The position numbers were made by a program, and so were the translations under genes. This document shows, in pieces, positions 17,113 through 24,673 of a stretch of DNA of 39,849 nt (position 1 is the stretch's first letter; each line of letters starts with the position of its first letter). The notes under the pieces were generated by a model. The model had not been told where the DNA came from. It saw only the letters and a program-made list of their open reading frames with translations, and did no database searches. This stretch comes from SIG603 sp964369225. Lineage in GTDB: Bacteria; Bacillota; Clostridia; Oscillospirales; Acutalibacteraceae. Location of the stretch: assembly GCA_964369225.1 (NCBI GenBank), contig CAYJER010000017.1, positions 1 through 39,849 on the forward strand, read 5' to 3'.

Positions 17113-17137
17113 AAAATAAAAAGCAAGGAGAATTACT

Positions 17138-17896
17138 ATGAAACTTGGAGTACAATTTTACACATTAAGAGACTTTGCAAAAACTGAAAGAGACCTAGAC
17201 TTTTGCTTTTACAAGATAGCTCAAATCGGCTACTCTTGCGTGCAATTGTCAGCGGTAGACCACTTTGATGCAGAAACACTAAAAAGAGTAGCAGACAAAT
17301 ATTCTATAGAAATCGCCGCAACACATATTCCGTCAGAGGATTTTCTTGACAACATAGAGAAAGTTATATCCGACCACAAAACAATGGGTTGTAAGTATGT
17401 TGGAATGGGCGCATTGCCTGAAAAGTATCGTGACAAAGAATTTTTCGAGTGTTTTGTTAGAGACTATACAGTTGCAATGAAGAAATTACAAGAGGCTGGA
17501 CTACACTTTATCTACCATAATCATGACTTTGAGTTTGAGAAAATCGGTGGAAAAACAATGCTAGAAGCCATGACAGAGCAAATTCCTGCTGACTTAATGG
17601 GAATTACTCTTGACAGCTTCTGGGTTCAAGCCGGCGGAGCCGATCCAGTTTTTTGGTTTGAGAAACTTAAAGACAGAATACCATGTATCCACCTAAAAGA
17701 CATGGCAGTGCGTGGCAGTGAAAGACTTATGGCGCCTATATATGAGGGCAACATAAATTTCGACGGAATTTTAAACAAACTAAAGGAAAACGGCACAACA
17801 GAGTATATGTTTGTAGAGCAAGATATTTGCCAAACTAGTCCTTTTGAGTGCCTTGAGACAAGCTATAAAAACATTATGAGCAGAGGCATAATCTAA
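17138..17896 (+). CDS. Sugar phosphate isomerase/epimerase
   Basis: A 252-residue xylose isomerase-like TIM barrel, a different subgroup from the one at 12429. Visible segments: MKLGVQFYTLRDFA, IGYSCVQLSAVDHF, FIYHNHDFEFEK (His and Glu), LMGITLDSFWVQAGGADP, CIHLKDMAVRG (His/Asp) and YMFVEQDIC (Glu). GGAG precedes ATG 17138. It is followed after 84 bases by a Gfo/Idh/MocA oxidoreductase, and that gap is filled by a start-linked leader element. The pair probably catalyses successive steps on one sugar or inositol; the substrate is unknown. Confidence 0.9.
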   Translation: MKLGVQFYTLRDFAKTERDLDFCFYKIAQIGYSCVQLSAVDHFDAETLKRVADKYSIEIAATHIPSEDFLDNIEKVISDHKTMGCKYVGMGALPEKYRDKEFFECFVRDYTVAMKKLQEAGLHFIYHNHDFEFEKIGGKTMLEAMTEQIPADLMGITLDSFWVQAGGADPVFWFEKLKDRIPCIHLKDMAVRGSERLMAPIYEGNINFDGILNKLKENGTTEYMFVEQDICQTSPFECLETSYKNIMSRGII

Positions 17897-17906
17897 AAAA
17901 TTAACA

Positions 17907-17980
17907 GAGAGGATCGTCACGGGAAATAATCCCGAAATTTTAATCGCATTTTGTGCGGCAAAAATGACAAGGTCATTGTG
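17907..17980 (+). promoter_or_regulatory. Start-linked leader element, copy 3 (best-preserved)
   Basis: Order along the strand: GAGAGGATCGTC, a CGGG/CCCG hairpin, a CGCA/TGCG hairpin in CGCATTTTGTGCGG, and the palindrome ATGACAAGGTCAT. The last palindrome opens a five-codon frame (MTRSL) whose TGA overlaps the ATG at 17981. AAGG in the palindrome could serve as a weak ribosome binding site. Confidence 0.8.
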
Positions 17981-19135
17981 ATGAGCAAACTTAAACTAGG
18001 AATTATCGGTGTTGGAAACATGGGGTCAGGCCACATGACAAGTATTTTAGAGGGCAAATGCCCTGATATTGAGCTTGTGGCAATTGCAGAAATTAAAGAT
18101 AACAAAAAAGCTATAGCTAAAGAGAAACTTTCAGAAGAAGTTGAAATTTATGATTCAGGCGAAGAACTATTAGAGAAATCATCTGTGGATGCAGTCTTAG
18201 TGGCTACACCTCACTATTCTCACCCACGCCTTAGCATAATGGCGCTAGAAAAAAATATACATGTATTATGTGAAAAGCCAGCCGGTGTTTTCACAAAAGA
18301 CGTAAATGCAATGTTAGAAGTTGCTAAAAAATCCACAGCAGTACTAGCCATGATGTTCAACCAAAGAACAAACTGTGTCTACAGAAAAATGAAAGAAATT
18401 GTAGACAGCGGTGAGTATGGCGACATTAGAAGAGTTAACTGGATTATTACAAACTGGTTTAGAACACAGTATTATTATGATTCCGGTGAATGGAGAGCTA
18501 CATGGGACGGCGAAGGTGGCGGAGTTTTATTAAACCAATGCCCACACAACCTAGACCTACTACAATGGATATGCGGAATGCCAACAAAGCTACAAAGCTT
18601 TATGTATGAAGGCAAATGGCACGACATAGAGGTTGAAGACGACGTAACCACATTTATGGAGTTTGCAAACGGAGCTACAGGCGTATTTGTAACAAGCACA
18701 GCCGATGCCCCAGGAACAAACCGATTCGAGATAACCTTAGACGGAGCAAAACTTGTCGCAGAAAACGATGTATTAACAATACATAAACTAGATAAGTTAA
18801 GCTCTGATATACTAAAAAATTCTACAGAGGCATTTGCAAAAATTGAGCCTGTTGTGGAAACAGTAGAAACAGACGGCGAAAACCTTCAACATATAGGTGT
18901 AATGAACGCATTTGCAGGAAATATATTAAGAGGCGAGGCGTTAGTAGCTAAAGGCGAAGAGGGCATAAACGGACTAATGCTTTCAAACGCTATGCACCTA
19001 TCTTCATGGACAAATAAGGCTGTTACACTTCCTATAGACGAGGACTTATACCTTGAACTTTTAACTGAAAAACGCAAAAATTCAAGAAAAAAAGAAGACC
19101 TAGGCATAGTTTCTAACACGGCTGGGAGTTATTGA
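17981..19135 (+). CDS. Gfo/Idh/MocA family oxidoreductase
   Basis: A 384-residue NAD(P)-dependent oxidoreductase from ATG 17981 (MSKLKLGIIGVGNMGSG). The frame extends to 17951, but that extension is encoded by the leader element. It has a Rossmann motif GIIGVGNMGSGH, LCEKPAGV for the catalytic Lys, and GGGVLLNQCPHNLDLLQWICG for substrate binding. Partner of the isomerase at 17138. It is a distant paralogue of the protein at 11355 and lies in a separate unit. A decayed repeat (19151-19186) follows instead of a clear terminator. Confidence 0.92.
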   Translation: MSKLKLGIIGVGNMGSGHMTSILEGKCPDIELVAIAEIKDNKKAIAKEKLSEEVEIYDSGEELLEKSSVDAVLVATPHYSHPRLSIMALEKNIHVLCEKPAGVFTKDVNAMLEVAKKSTAVLAMMFNQRTNCVYRKMKEIVDSGEYGDIRRVNWIITNWFRTQYYYDSGEWRATWDGEGGGVLLNQCPHNLDLLQWICGMPTKLQSFMYEGKWHDIEVEDDVTTFMEFANGATGVFVTSTADAPGTNRFEITLDGAKLVAENDVLTIHKLDKLSSDILKNSTEAFAKIEPVVETVETDGENLQHIGVMNAFAGNILRGEALVAKGEEGINGLMLSNAMHLSSWTNKAVTLPIDEDLYLELLTEKRKNSRKKEDLGIVSNTAGSY

Positions 19136-19150
19136 TAAATAATGATTTTG

Positions 19151-19186
19151 CTTGTGGCGGAGGGTCTCCGTGCTACAATATTTTAA
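19151..19186. repeat. Remnant of a TGTAGGG element, copy G
   Basis: Only GTGGCGGAGGGTCTCCGTGC then TACAATATTTTAACAAA remains, matching the right flank and linker of the fuller copies. Confidence 0.6.
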
Positions 19187-19219
19187 CAAACTAATCTTAA
19201 AAAACAAGGATGTTTTGTA

Positions 19220-19867
19220 ATGAATTTATTAACTAAAAGAATTTGCACATCTATTATCAGTGTTGTTATAGCTGGAATTTCTGTTGCATTTTTTAAAATG
19301 TCAGCCTTTGGAGTTGATCCTTTTCAAGCTTTCATGAACGGACTAAACTCAGTTATACCCATAAATTTTGGTACTTTTTATGTTATCGTAAACGTTTTGT
19401 TGCTTCTTTTTTCATTTTTTACCGATAAAAAATACATAGGCTTAGCTACATTTATAAATCTTTTCCTATTAGGATATGTAATTGAATTTTCACATTCTTA
19501 TCTATTGCAATTATTCCCAGATATCTCTATGCTGGGACGGGTAATATTTTTGCTGATAGGACTAATTATTTTATGTATAGCATCTGCCTTTTATATAGTT
19601 GCAGACATGGGTGTCTCTACCTACGATGCAATTTCGCTTATAATCGCTAACTCATGGAAACTTATCGAGTTTAAATATTGTAGAATAATAAGCGATTTAA
19701 TTTGTGTTGTATTTGGAGCAGTTTTCATGCTTTTATCTGGAAAAAATTTTTGGGATTTAAGTGCAATAATTGGTGTAGGAACAATAATCACCGCATTTTT
19801 TATGGGTCCTTTGATATCATTTTTTATAAAACATCTAGCTAATCCATTTTTTAAAAAACTTAATTAA
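19220..19867 (+). CDS. YczE/YitT-like multipass membrane protein
   Basis: A 215-residue integral membrane protein with about five or six hydrophobic segments. The N-terminal half has the AGISVAFFKMSAFGVDPFQAF segment and the C-terminal half a related DMGVSTYDAISLI segment. This internal repeat of a G-V-(D/S)-x-(F/Y)-(Q/D)-A type is usual in the YczE family. Transport or accessory functions are guessed for the family, but nothing is firm. It is a single gene with its own terminator. Confidence 0.8.
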   Translation: MNLLTKRICTSIISVVIAGISVAFFKMSAFGVDPFQAFMNGLNSVIPINFGTFYVIVNVLLLLFSFFTDKKYIGLATFINLFLLGYVIEFSHSYLLQLFPDISMLGRVIFLLIGLIILCIASAFYIVADMGVSTYDAISLIIANSWKLIEFKYCRIISDLICVVFGAVFMLLSGKNFWDLSAIIGVGTIITAFFMGPLISFFIKHLANPFFKKLN

Positions 19868-19877
19868 TATTAATAAA

Positions 19878-19909
19878 GGGGCTGTTTACCACAGCCCCAA
19901 TTTTATTTT
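19878..19909 (+). terminator. Rho-independent terminator after the YczE-like gene
   Basis: GGGGCTGT at 19878-19885 pairs with ACAGCCCC at 19891-19898 and leads into AATTTTATTTTATT. It also faces the convergent minus-strand gene ending at 19903. Confidence 0.85.
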
Positions 19910-20604
19910 ATTAGCTTTGAGTCATAATCAACTATAAAAAACAAACAAGTACAAAGGACAAAAAGTTGTTTCTCTTTTTCTAATTTTTCTAACTGAACAA
20001 TTAATATTTGTTCTAAACTTTGATAATAGCTAAACTTAGCAGATTTTGTTATAATTGAAGCTTTTTCTATATTTTGTAATATTATCTTGTTCATTCCACT
20101 CTTTGTTTTGCCAAGCTTTGTTGGATCTTGCGTAAAACCATTTACAATTTTTTTATATTTATTTATGTCAACTAAAGACACCACTCTATCCAAATAATCT
20201 ACATCATCATCACCTATACGGTGTGAAAAAGCTTCTACCATAGGGTAGTTAATATATAGCTTTCCGTTTTCAGATGATTCATTAAAATAATTCATCATTT
20301 CGGTAATTTTGTCAGGATTAAAAAGTGGGTCTTGTGGTTCTAAATCAAATATTAATATAATATCTGTATACTTCAAATTAAATATTTCCCTATTATCTTT
20401 ATCATGCTCTTTTAGAGTCTGCAATAAATCAAGCGACTCAACTTCATTACCTTTAAACATTTTGTCATATAAAGTATATATATTTGTTTTATAAGGTATT
20501 ATATTAAAACTAATATCTAGCTGATATATGTTAAACAAACGCTTAATCAGCCTATAATCTGTTTTAGCACCTTCTACTATCACCAATATATTTTTAGTCG
20601 CCAT
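19903..20604 (-). CDS. TOPRIM-like protein partnered with an AAA ATPase (putative defence effector)
   Basis: About 233 residues from ATG 20604; a GTG at 20613 would add three. The pattern ILVIVEGAKTDYRLIKRLF near the N-terminus, then TDIILIFDLEPQD, fits a TOPRIM-type fold (acidic Glu, then DxE/DxD). RloB- and DUF4435-like effectors also have such a fold. LYINYPMVEAFSH is another conserved-looking block. The start lies inside the end of the upstream ATPase gene (11-base overlap), so the two products are made together. OLD-like nucleases, PARIS (AriA/AriB) and AbiL systems use the same ATPase plus TOPRIM logic. Assignment to any one of them is not possible by eye. Confidence 0.65.
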   Translation of the reverse strand: MATKNILVIVEGAKTDYRLIKRLFNIYQLDISFNIIPYKTNIYTLYDKMFKGNEVESLDLLQTLKEHDKDNREIFNLKYTDIILIFDLEPQDPLFNPDKITEMMNYFNESSENGKLYINYPMVEAFSHRIGDDDVDYLDRVVSLVDINKYKKIVNGFTQDPTKLGKTKSGMNKIILQNIEKASIITKSAKFSYYQSLEQILIVQLEKLEKEKQLFVLCTCLFFIVDYDSKLIK

Positions 20605-21688
20605 AAAACTCACCTGCTATATATAGTTTTTCTAGGTTATGCCCCTCTCTAAGTTCTCTTTGTGTGGCATCTGTTAGACTTACTAATTTATCAGAAGTCA
20701 ATATATAATAACAGTCAGGTCTTAAAATTCTATTTGTTAATAGATTTGTGTTATGTGTTGTAACAATTGACTGTGCCAAAGAATTTTTCTTTAGCATTTC
20801 AATAATTATTTCAGCTAATTCATAGTGATAATATGCGTCAAATTCATCTGCAAATATAAAAGAAGCATCATATGATGTTTTATACCAATAGAAAAAAGTA
20901 TATAATGCCTTAGTTCCGCTAGAAGCAACACTAAAAAATGGTAATGGATTTTTAGTATCAACATATAAACTTCTTTTTCCATCAACTTCTTTTTTAACTG
21001 TTAGTCTGTCTTCTATTCCTGACTTTGTCAATAAATCTTGAAACTCTTCAAGCATTCCATCTTCAAAAATAAAATTTATATAATCATCACTATCTTTTTT
21101 ATAACCAATATATCTATTCTCATCTAAAGTTCTAAACCACAGCATTTTAGAAACATATATCATAAATTTATATAATGGATGATCATTTTGAAGTGCTGTA
21201 TTATTCAAAGCATATTTAAGCATAGAAGCATCACCAGCAAATGAATAATTAAGTGTAGGTGAAAGTTTTCTAAGTCCAGTAAAATCTCCTAATTTTGTTA
21301 TATAATCAAATTCTATAATAAGTTCATCATTAAGAATTAATTTCTCATGTATCAAACTCTTAAGTTCAGTCTTTTTATAACTATACTCTATCTTATTGTT
21401 ATCAAACTCAAAAATATAATTAAATTGAGCAAATGTTGAATTTGTATTCAAATAATAATCATATAATCTAGGTCCAATATTTTTATCTGACAAATGCGAT
21501 GTAATATCTAATATAGCCAAACCTAAATTACTTTTACCAACTGAATTTCTGCCATAAACTACTGCATTTTTTACAGTGCTATCTTTAATACATTCTGTAT
21601 TAAAATCATAGTCTTTATGTTTAGAGAAGTCTATTTCTATAGTATTCTCAAAACTTTTAAAGCCTTTGACTGAAAAATATTTTAGCAT
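20594..21688 (-). CDS. AAA family ATPase, AAA15/OLD-like
   Basis: 364 residues from ATG 21688 (MLKYFSVKGFKSFENTIEI). The frame continues upstream to a TTG at 21709 through the leader element, which I exclude. The SMC-like ATPase has Walker A VVYGRNSVGKSNLG, the signature-like VASSGTKALYTFFYW, Walker B FIFADEFDAYYHYE, and the His switch IVTTHNTNLLTN. LREGHNLEKLYIAGEFYG ends the protein, as in many AAA15 proteins. Together with the overlapping TOPRIM-like gene it looks like a two-gene abortive-infection module. The genes are markedly AT-rich and appear isolated, which fits horizontal transfer. Confidence 0.85.
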   Translation of the reverse strand: MLKYFSVKGFKSFENTIEIDFSKHKDYDFNTECIKDSTVKNAVVYGRNSVGKSNLGLAILDITSHLSDKNIGPRLYDYYLNTNSTFAQFNYIFEFDNNKIEYSYKKTELKSLIHEKLILNDELIIEFDYITKLGDFTGLRKLSPTLNYSFAGDASMLKYALNNTALQNDHPLYKFMIYVSKMLWFRTLDENRYIGYKKDSDDYINFIFEDGMLEEFQDLLTKSGIEDRLTVKKEVDGKRSLYVDTKNPLPFFSVASSGTKALYTFFYWYKTSYDASFIFADEFDAYYHYELAEIIIEMLKKNSLAQSIVTTHNTNLLTNRILRPDCYYILTSDKLVSLTDATQRELREGHNLEKLYIAGEFYGD

Positions 21689-21740
21689 AATAATCACTTT
21701 GTCATACAAGTATCAACCTATATACGACTATCCTTTCATC
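21689..21740 (-). promoter_or_regulatory. Start-linked leader element, copy 4 (shortened)
   Basis: On the minus strand it begins GAAAGGATAGTCGTATATA and ends ATGACAAAGTGAT, five bases before the ATPase ATG. The middle TTTTGTGCGGC part is missing or diverged. The last palindrome opens a three-codon frame (MTK) that stops before the gene start. Confidence 0.65.
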
Positions 21741-21798
21741 ATAATTTCGCTTTAAAACATTATACACCTTTAACTATCATTTAGTCAATAAAAATCAA

Positions 21799-21830
21799 GC
21801 ACCAAATACAAGTTGTTTTGCATTTGGTAC
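21799..21830 (-). terminator. Terminator after the RACo-like gene
   Basis: ACCAAAT at 21801-21807 pairs with ATTTGGT at 21822-21828, with extra flanking pairs. On the minus strand it is followed by TTGATTTTTATT and lies just past the stop codon at 21836. Confidence 0.75.
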
Positions 21831-21835
21831 ATTTT

Positions 21836-23398
21836 TTAATTAAAAAACATATTTTCTACATAGCTATCCATAAAAACAGAGGAAGTGTCTAGCTCGACTA
21901 GGCTAAATTCTTCTGTTATTTTTTTAAGGGTATCTACATTTTCAGAGTTTAAAAGCACATAACACCCGCCTTGAAGTGCGGCGTTTCCTATAACTTTAAC
22001 CTTAGAAACTAATTCTTTAGGAATAAGTCCTATATCGCCTGCTTTTTTTATGTCTAAAAAGCTACCGAAACCGCCAGCCACATAAAGAGTTTCAATATCA
22101 TCAAAATCAAGGCCGACCTCTTTAATAAGTGTTACAACGCCTGAACATATGGCACTTTTTGCAAGCTGAACGGCTCTTATATCCTTACCATAAATTCCAA
22201 TATCGTCCTTTATTAGGAATAATGTGTCATCGTCTGTGTCTACAATTTGACTTTCAAAATCTTCGTTTTCGTCGTCAATTCTGCCTGTTTCGTCTAAAAC
22301 TTCAAGTTTTAACATTGCTGAAATGCAGTCGATTACTCCACTTCCGCATATACCTTTAGGTTTAACATTGCCTATTACAGAAACTTCCATGTTTCCATTT
22401 TGTACATTTACATGGTCTATAGCGCCCTCAACTCCGTGCATTCCACATTTAATTCCAACGCCTTCAAATGCTGGACCTGCCGCTGTAGAACAACAATATA
22501 GTTTTGAATTATGCCATAAAGCCATTTCGCCGTTAGTTCCAATGTCAACCAATACAGAAGTTTTATCACTGTTCATCATTTCGCTGGCTAAAATTGCTGT
22601 GCTAATGTCTCCGCCAACAAATGCACTAAAGCAGTTTGGCAGATAAACACTGCAATCACTTAATAAAAACAGACCTAAATCTCCTGCATTATAAACGTCA
22701 CCGCCTAGATATTCAGCCTTAAAAGGAGATGCTGAAAGTGGCTTACAGTCTCTTTTTGTTAAAAGATGAAGCATTACTGTGTTACCTGTGATTACTGCAT
22801 AATCTATCTCTGAATTTGGTAAATTTGCCATAATACAGACTGAATTAACAAGCGAGTTAATGCCATTTACCACAGTTTTAGCTAAATCTTCGCCCTCACC
22901 AGCTAACTGTCTTTCGATACGGCTTATAACATCTGCGCCAAATTCAGTTTGAGGATTTTTACTACTTTTAGAAAAAACCTTGCCATCATTTCTAATAAGA
23001 TTAATCGCAATTGTTGTAGTGCCGATATCTACAGCGATACCGTTTTTCTTGTACAGCGGATTTTTGCTGTATTTGTCTACATTAAGTTTTCTCTCTGCTG
23101 TAACTATCTTAGAGTCTGAACTTGTCACATAAACTGTGCTGTCGCCTGTTAGCCTTGTACAGCAAGCAAGCCTGTATGAATTATCAAGTTGCTCTGGCTC
23201 TAGCTCTAGCTCCTCGGTTGTTGGAGGAGTAATTTCACCCTCTGCCTTAACAAGACATTTAAGGCATTTGCATTTTTTTGCACAAGGGTAATCTATATGA
23301 ATATCTTTCATGTCAAGAAGTTCAGATATTAAGACACCTGATTGAGCCTTTACCTCTCTAAGCTCTGCATTCTCGTATATTTTTACTGTTATTTCCAA
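21836..23398 (-). CDS. RACo-like corrinoid protein reductive activase (ASKHA, DUF4445)
   Basis: A 520-residue protein that, in the family, returns inactive Co(II) corrinoid protein to Co(I) with ATP. The N-terminal ferredoxin-like domain has Cys residues at about 39, 45, 48 and 79/80 (C-x5-C-x2-C spacing) for a [2Fe-2S] cluster. The ASKHA ATPase part shows AVDIGTTTIAINLI, TEFGADVISRIERQL, VDIGTNGEMALWH, AGPAFEGVGIKCGMHGVEGAI and VIGNAALQGG. It begins with a TTG codon behind an AGAGG site. It is the last gene of the minus-strand arm of the corrinoid module, separated from the CobW gene by 357 bases of nested repeats. Confidence 0.92.
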   Translation of the reverse strand: MEITVKIYENAELREVKAQSGVLISELLDMKDIHIDYPCAKKCKCLKCLVKAEGEITPPTTEELELEPEQLDNSYRLACCTRLTGDSTVYVTSSDSKIVTAERKLNVDKYSKNPLYKKNGIAVDIGTTTIAINLIRNDGKVFSKSSKNPQTEFGADVISRIERQLAGEGEDLAKTVVNGINSLVNSVCIMANLPNSEIDYAVITGNTVMLHLLTKRDCKPLSASPFKAEYLGGDVYNAGDLGLFLLSDCSVYLPNCFSAFVGGDISTAILASEMMNSDKTSVLVDIGTNGEMALWHNSKLYCCSTAAGPAFEGVGIKCGMHGVEGAIDHVNVQNGNMEVSVIGNVKPKGICGSGVIDCISAMLKLEVLDETGRIDDENEDFESQIVDTDDDTLFLIKDDIGIYGKDIRAVQLAKSAICSGVVTLIKEVGLDFDDIETLYVAGGFGSFLDIKKAGDIGLIPKELVSKVKVIGNAALQGGCYVLLNSENVDTLKKITEEFSLVELDTSSVFMDSYVENMFFN

Positions 23399-23420
23399 TT
23401 TGATAACCTCTTATTATAAT

Positions 23421-23481
23421 TTAGTGAAAAGTGAAAAATGAATAGTGAAAAGTTTATGTGAAAATCCTTGCGGATTTTTTG
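23421..23481 (-). repeat. TTTTCACT-type repeat (reverse orientation)
   Basis: Contains AGTGAAAAGTGAAAAATGAA and the palindrome AATCCTTGCGGATT, the reverse complement of the unit seen at 3503, 33462, 36424 and 36600. Confidence 0.85.
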
Positions 23482-23489
23482 AATAAAAT

Positions 23490-23743
23490 ATTGTAGGGGC
23501 GACCCTGTGTGGCAATGTCACGAACTTAAGGAATTATAATATATGATTTTGCTGTATCCATTGCATATAGGCATTGTAGGGGCGGATATTATCCGCCTAA
23601 AAGTCCGTGATTTTGCCTAAATTTCTTAGGCGGATAATATCCGCCCCTACATTGATTTTTGTGCATTTTAAGGAATTTTCTTTTAAATAAAATAAGGATT
23701 TTCTTAAGTTCGTGGCATTGCCCTGTGTGGTCGCCCCTACATT
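23490..23743. repeat. Nested TGTAGGG elements, copy H
   Basis: An outer pair of about 40-base arms begins TTGTAGGGGCGACCCTGTGT at 23490 and ends GTGTGGTCGCCCCTACATT at 23743. They meet in GAACTTAAG/CTTAAGTTC. Enclosed is a complete unit with the GGCGGATATTATCCGCC core (arms 23573-23598 and 23627-23652). This is direct evidence that one element inserted into another. The pair fills the gap between the CobW and RACo genes of one apparent operon. Confidence 0.9.
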
Positions 23744-23755
23744 AAATTATATGTT

Positions 23756-24673
23756 TTAATGAACTATTTTTGTTTTATCTGGGTATAGCGCTATAGCATT
23801 TTTCAGTGCTTTTCTTGTGTCTTGCCCTTTTGTCGCCAAAACATTTAGTCCCATTTCTGGAATTTCAGTAGGCTTAATAGGCATTATGTTTACCATAGGT
23901 CCTACACAGTCTGCTAATACATATCCTTTTTCGTTTAGATAGACATAACCTTTAATTCTTGCTGTGTCCTCTGCAAACAGATTTATAAATCTTTCTAACT
24001 CATAAAAACTCATAGATTTATCTATATCTACTGTGAATCTTTGTAGGCTTAGGTCTTTAGCTTCTGACTCCTCATCAAAATCAAGCTTAGCACAAGGGTT
24101 GATATCCTCAAGTTTAATATCTACCTTGCCAAAACTTGCAAGAACTGTGTTAGCATAAGGAAAAGTCTCTTTAATTGTGGTCTCTAGCTCTTTTGCCTTT
24201 TCTTCTCCTACTTTGTCAACCTTGTTTATAATAACTAAATCTGCTACTGCCAGTTGCTTTTTGCAAACTCTTGCGGTTGAATACACTTTATGAAAACGCA
24301 CAGAATCAACAAGACAGATACACCCCTTATAGGTTAGTTTGCCTTGATTTTCATAGCTATTTAATACTTTTTTAATGTTTGTAGGGTCGCTAAGACCTGA
24401 TGCCTCAACAACAATTACATCTGGATTAGTCTTAAGACAGTCATTCATGGCAGATTCAAACCTGTCTAGTTTACAACTGCAAAAGATAGAACCTCCACAA
24501 ATCTCTTCAAGTTCGGCATCTATAAATTTAAGCAGACTTCCGTCTACTCCACTGTTTCCGAACTCATTTATAATTATCTTTAGGTTTTTCCCCTTAAAGC
24601 TAGGAAGAAAACCACTTAAAAAAGTGGTTTTCCCTGCTCCTAAGAAACCTGTCACAAGGTAAAACTCAGTCAT
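23756..24673 (-). CDS. CobW/G3E-family GTPase
   Basis: A 305-residue metal-handling P-loop GTPase. Walker A TGFLGAGKTTFL (residues 8-19), the switch region NEFGNSGVDGSLL, and a Cys-rich GGSIFCSCK (60-68) replace the usual CxCC metal motif. VVEASGLSDPTNI and the base motif VIINKVDK follow. A C-terminal CobW-C-like domain has RIKGYVYLNEKGYVLADCVG. Its ATG overlaps the stop of the methyltransferase gene by one base (TAATG). Similar GTPases accompany corrinoid methyltransferases and may serve cobalt or zinc loading; that role is inferred. Confidence 0.9.
   Translation of the reverse strand: MTEFYLVTGFLGAGKTTFLSGFLPSFKGKNLKIIINEFGNSGVDGSLLKFIDAELEEICGGSIFCSCKLDRFESAMNDCLKTNPDVIVVEASGLSDPTNIKKVLNSYENQGKLTYKGCICLVDSVRFHKVYSTARVCKKQLAVADLVIINKVDKVGEEKAKELETTIKETFPYANTVLASFGKVDIKLEDINPCAKLDFDEESEAKDLSLQRFTVDIDKSMSFYELERFINLFAEDTARIKGYVYLNEKGYVLADCVGPMVNIMPIKPTEIPEMGLNVLATKGQDTRKALKNAIALYPDKTKIVH

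Noticed and set aside
22323..22646. 107-codon plus-strand frame
   Set aside because: Shadow of the RACo-like gene.
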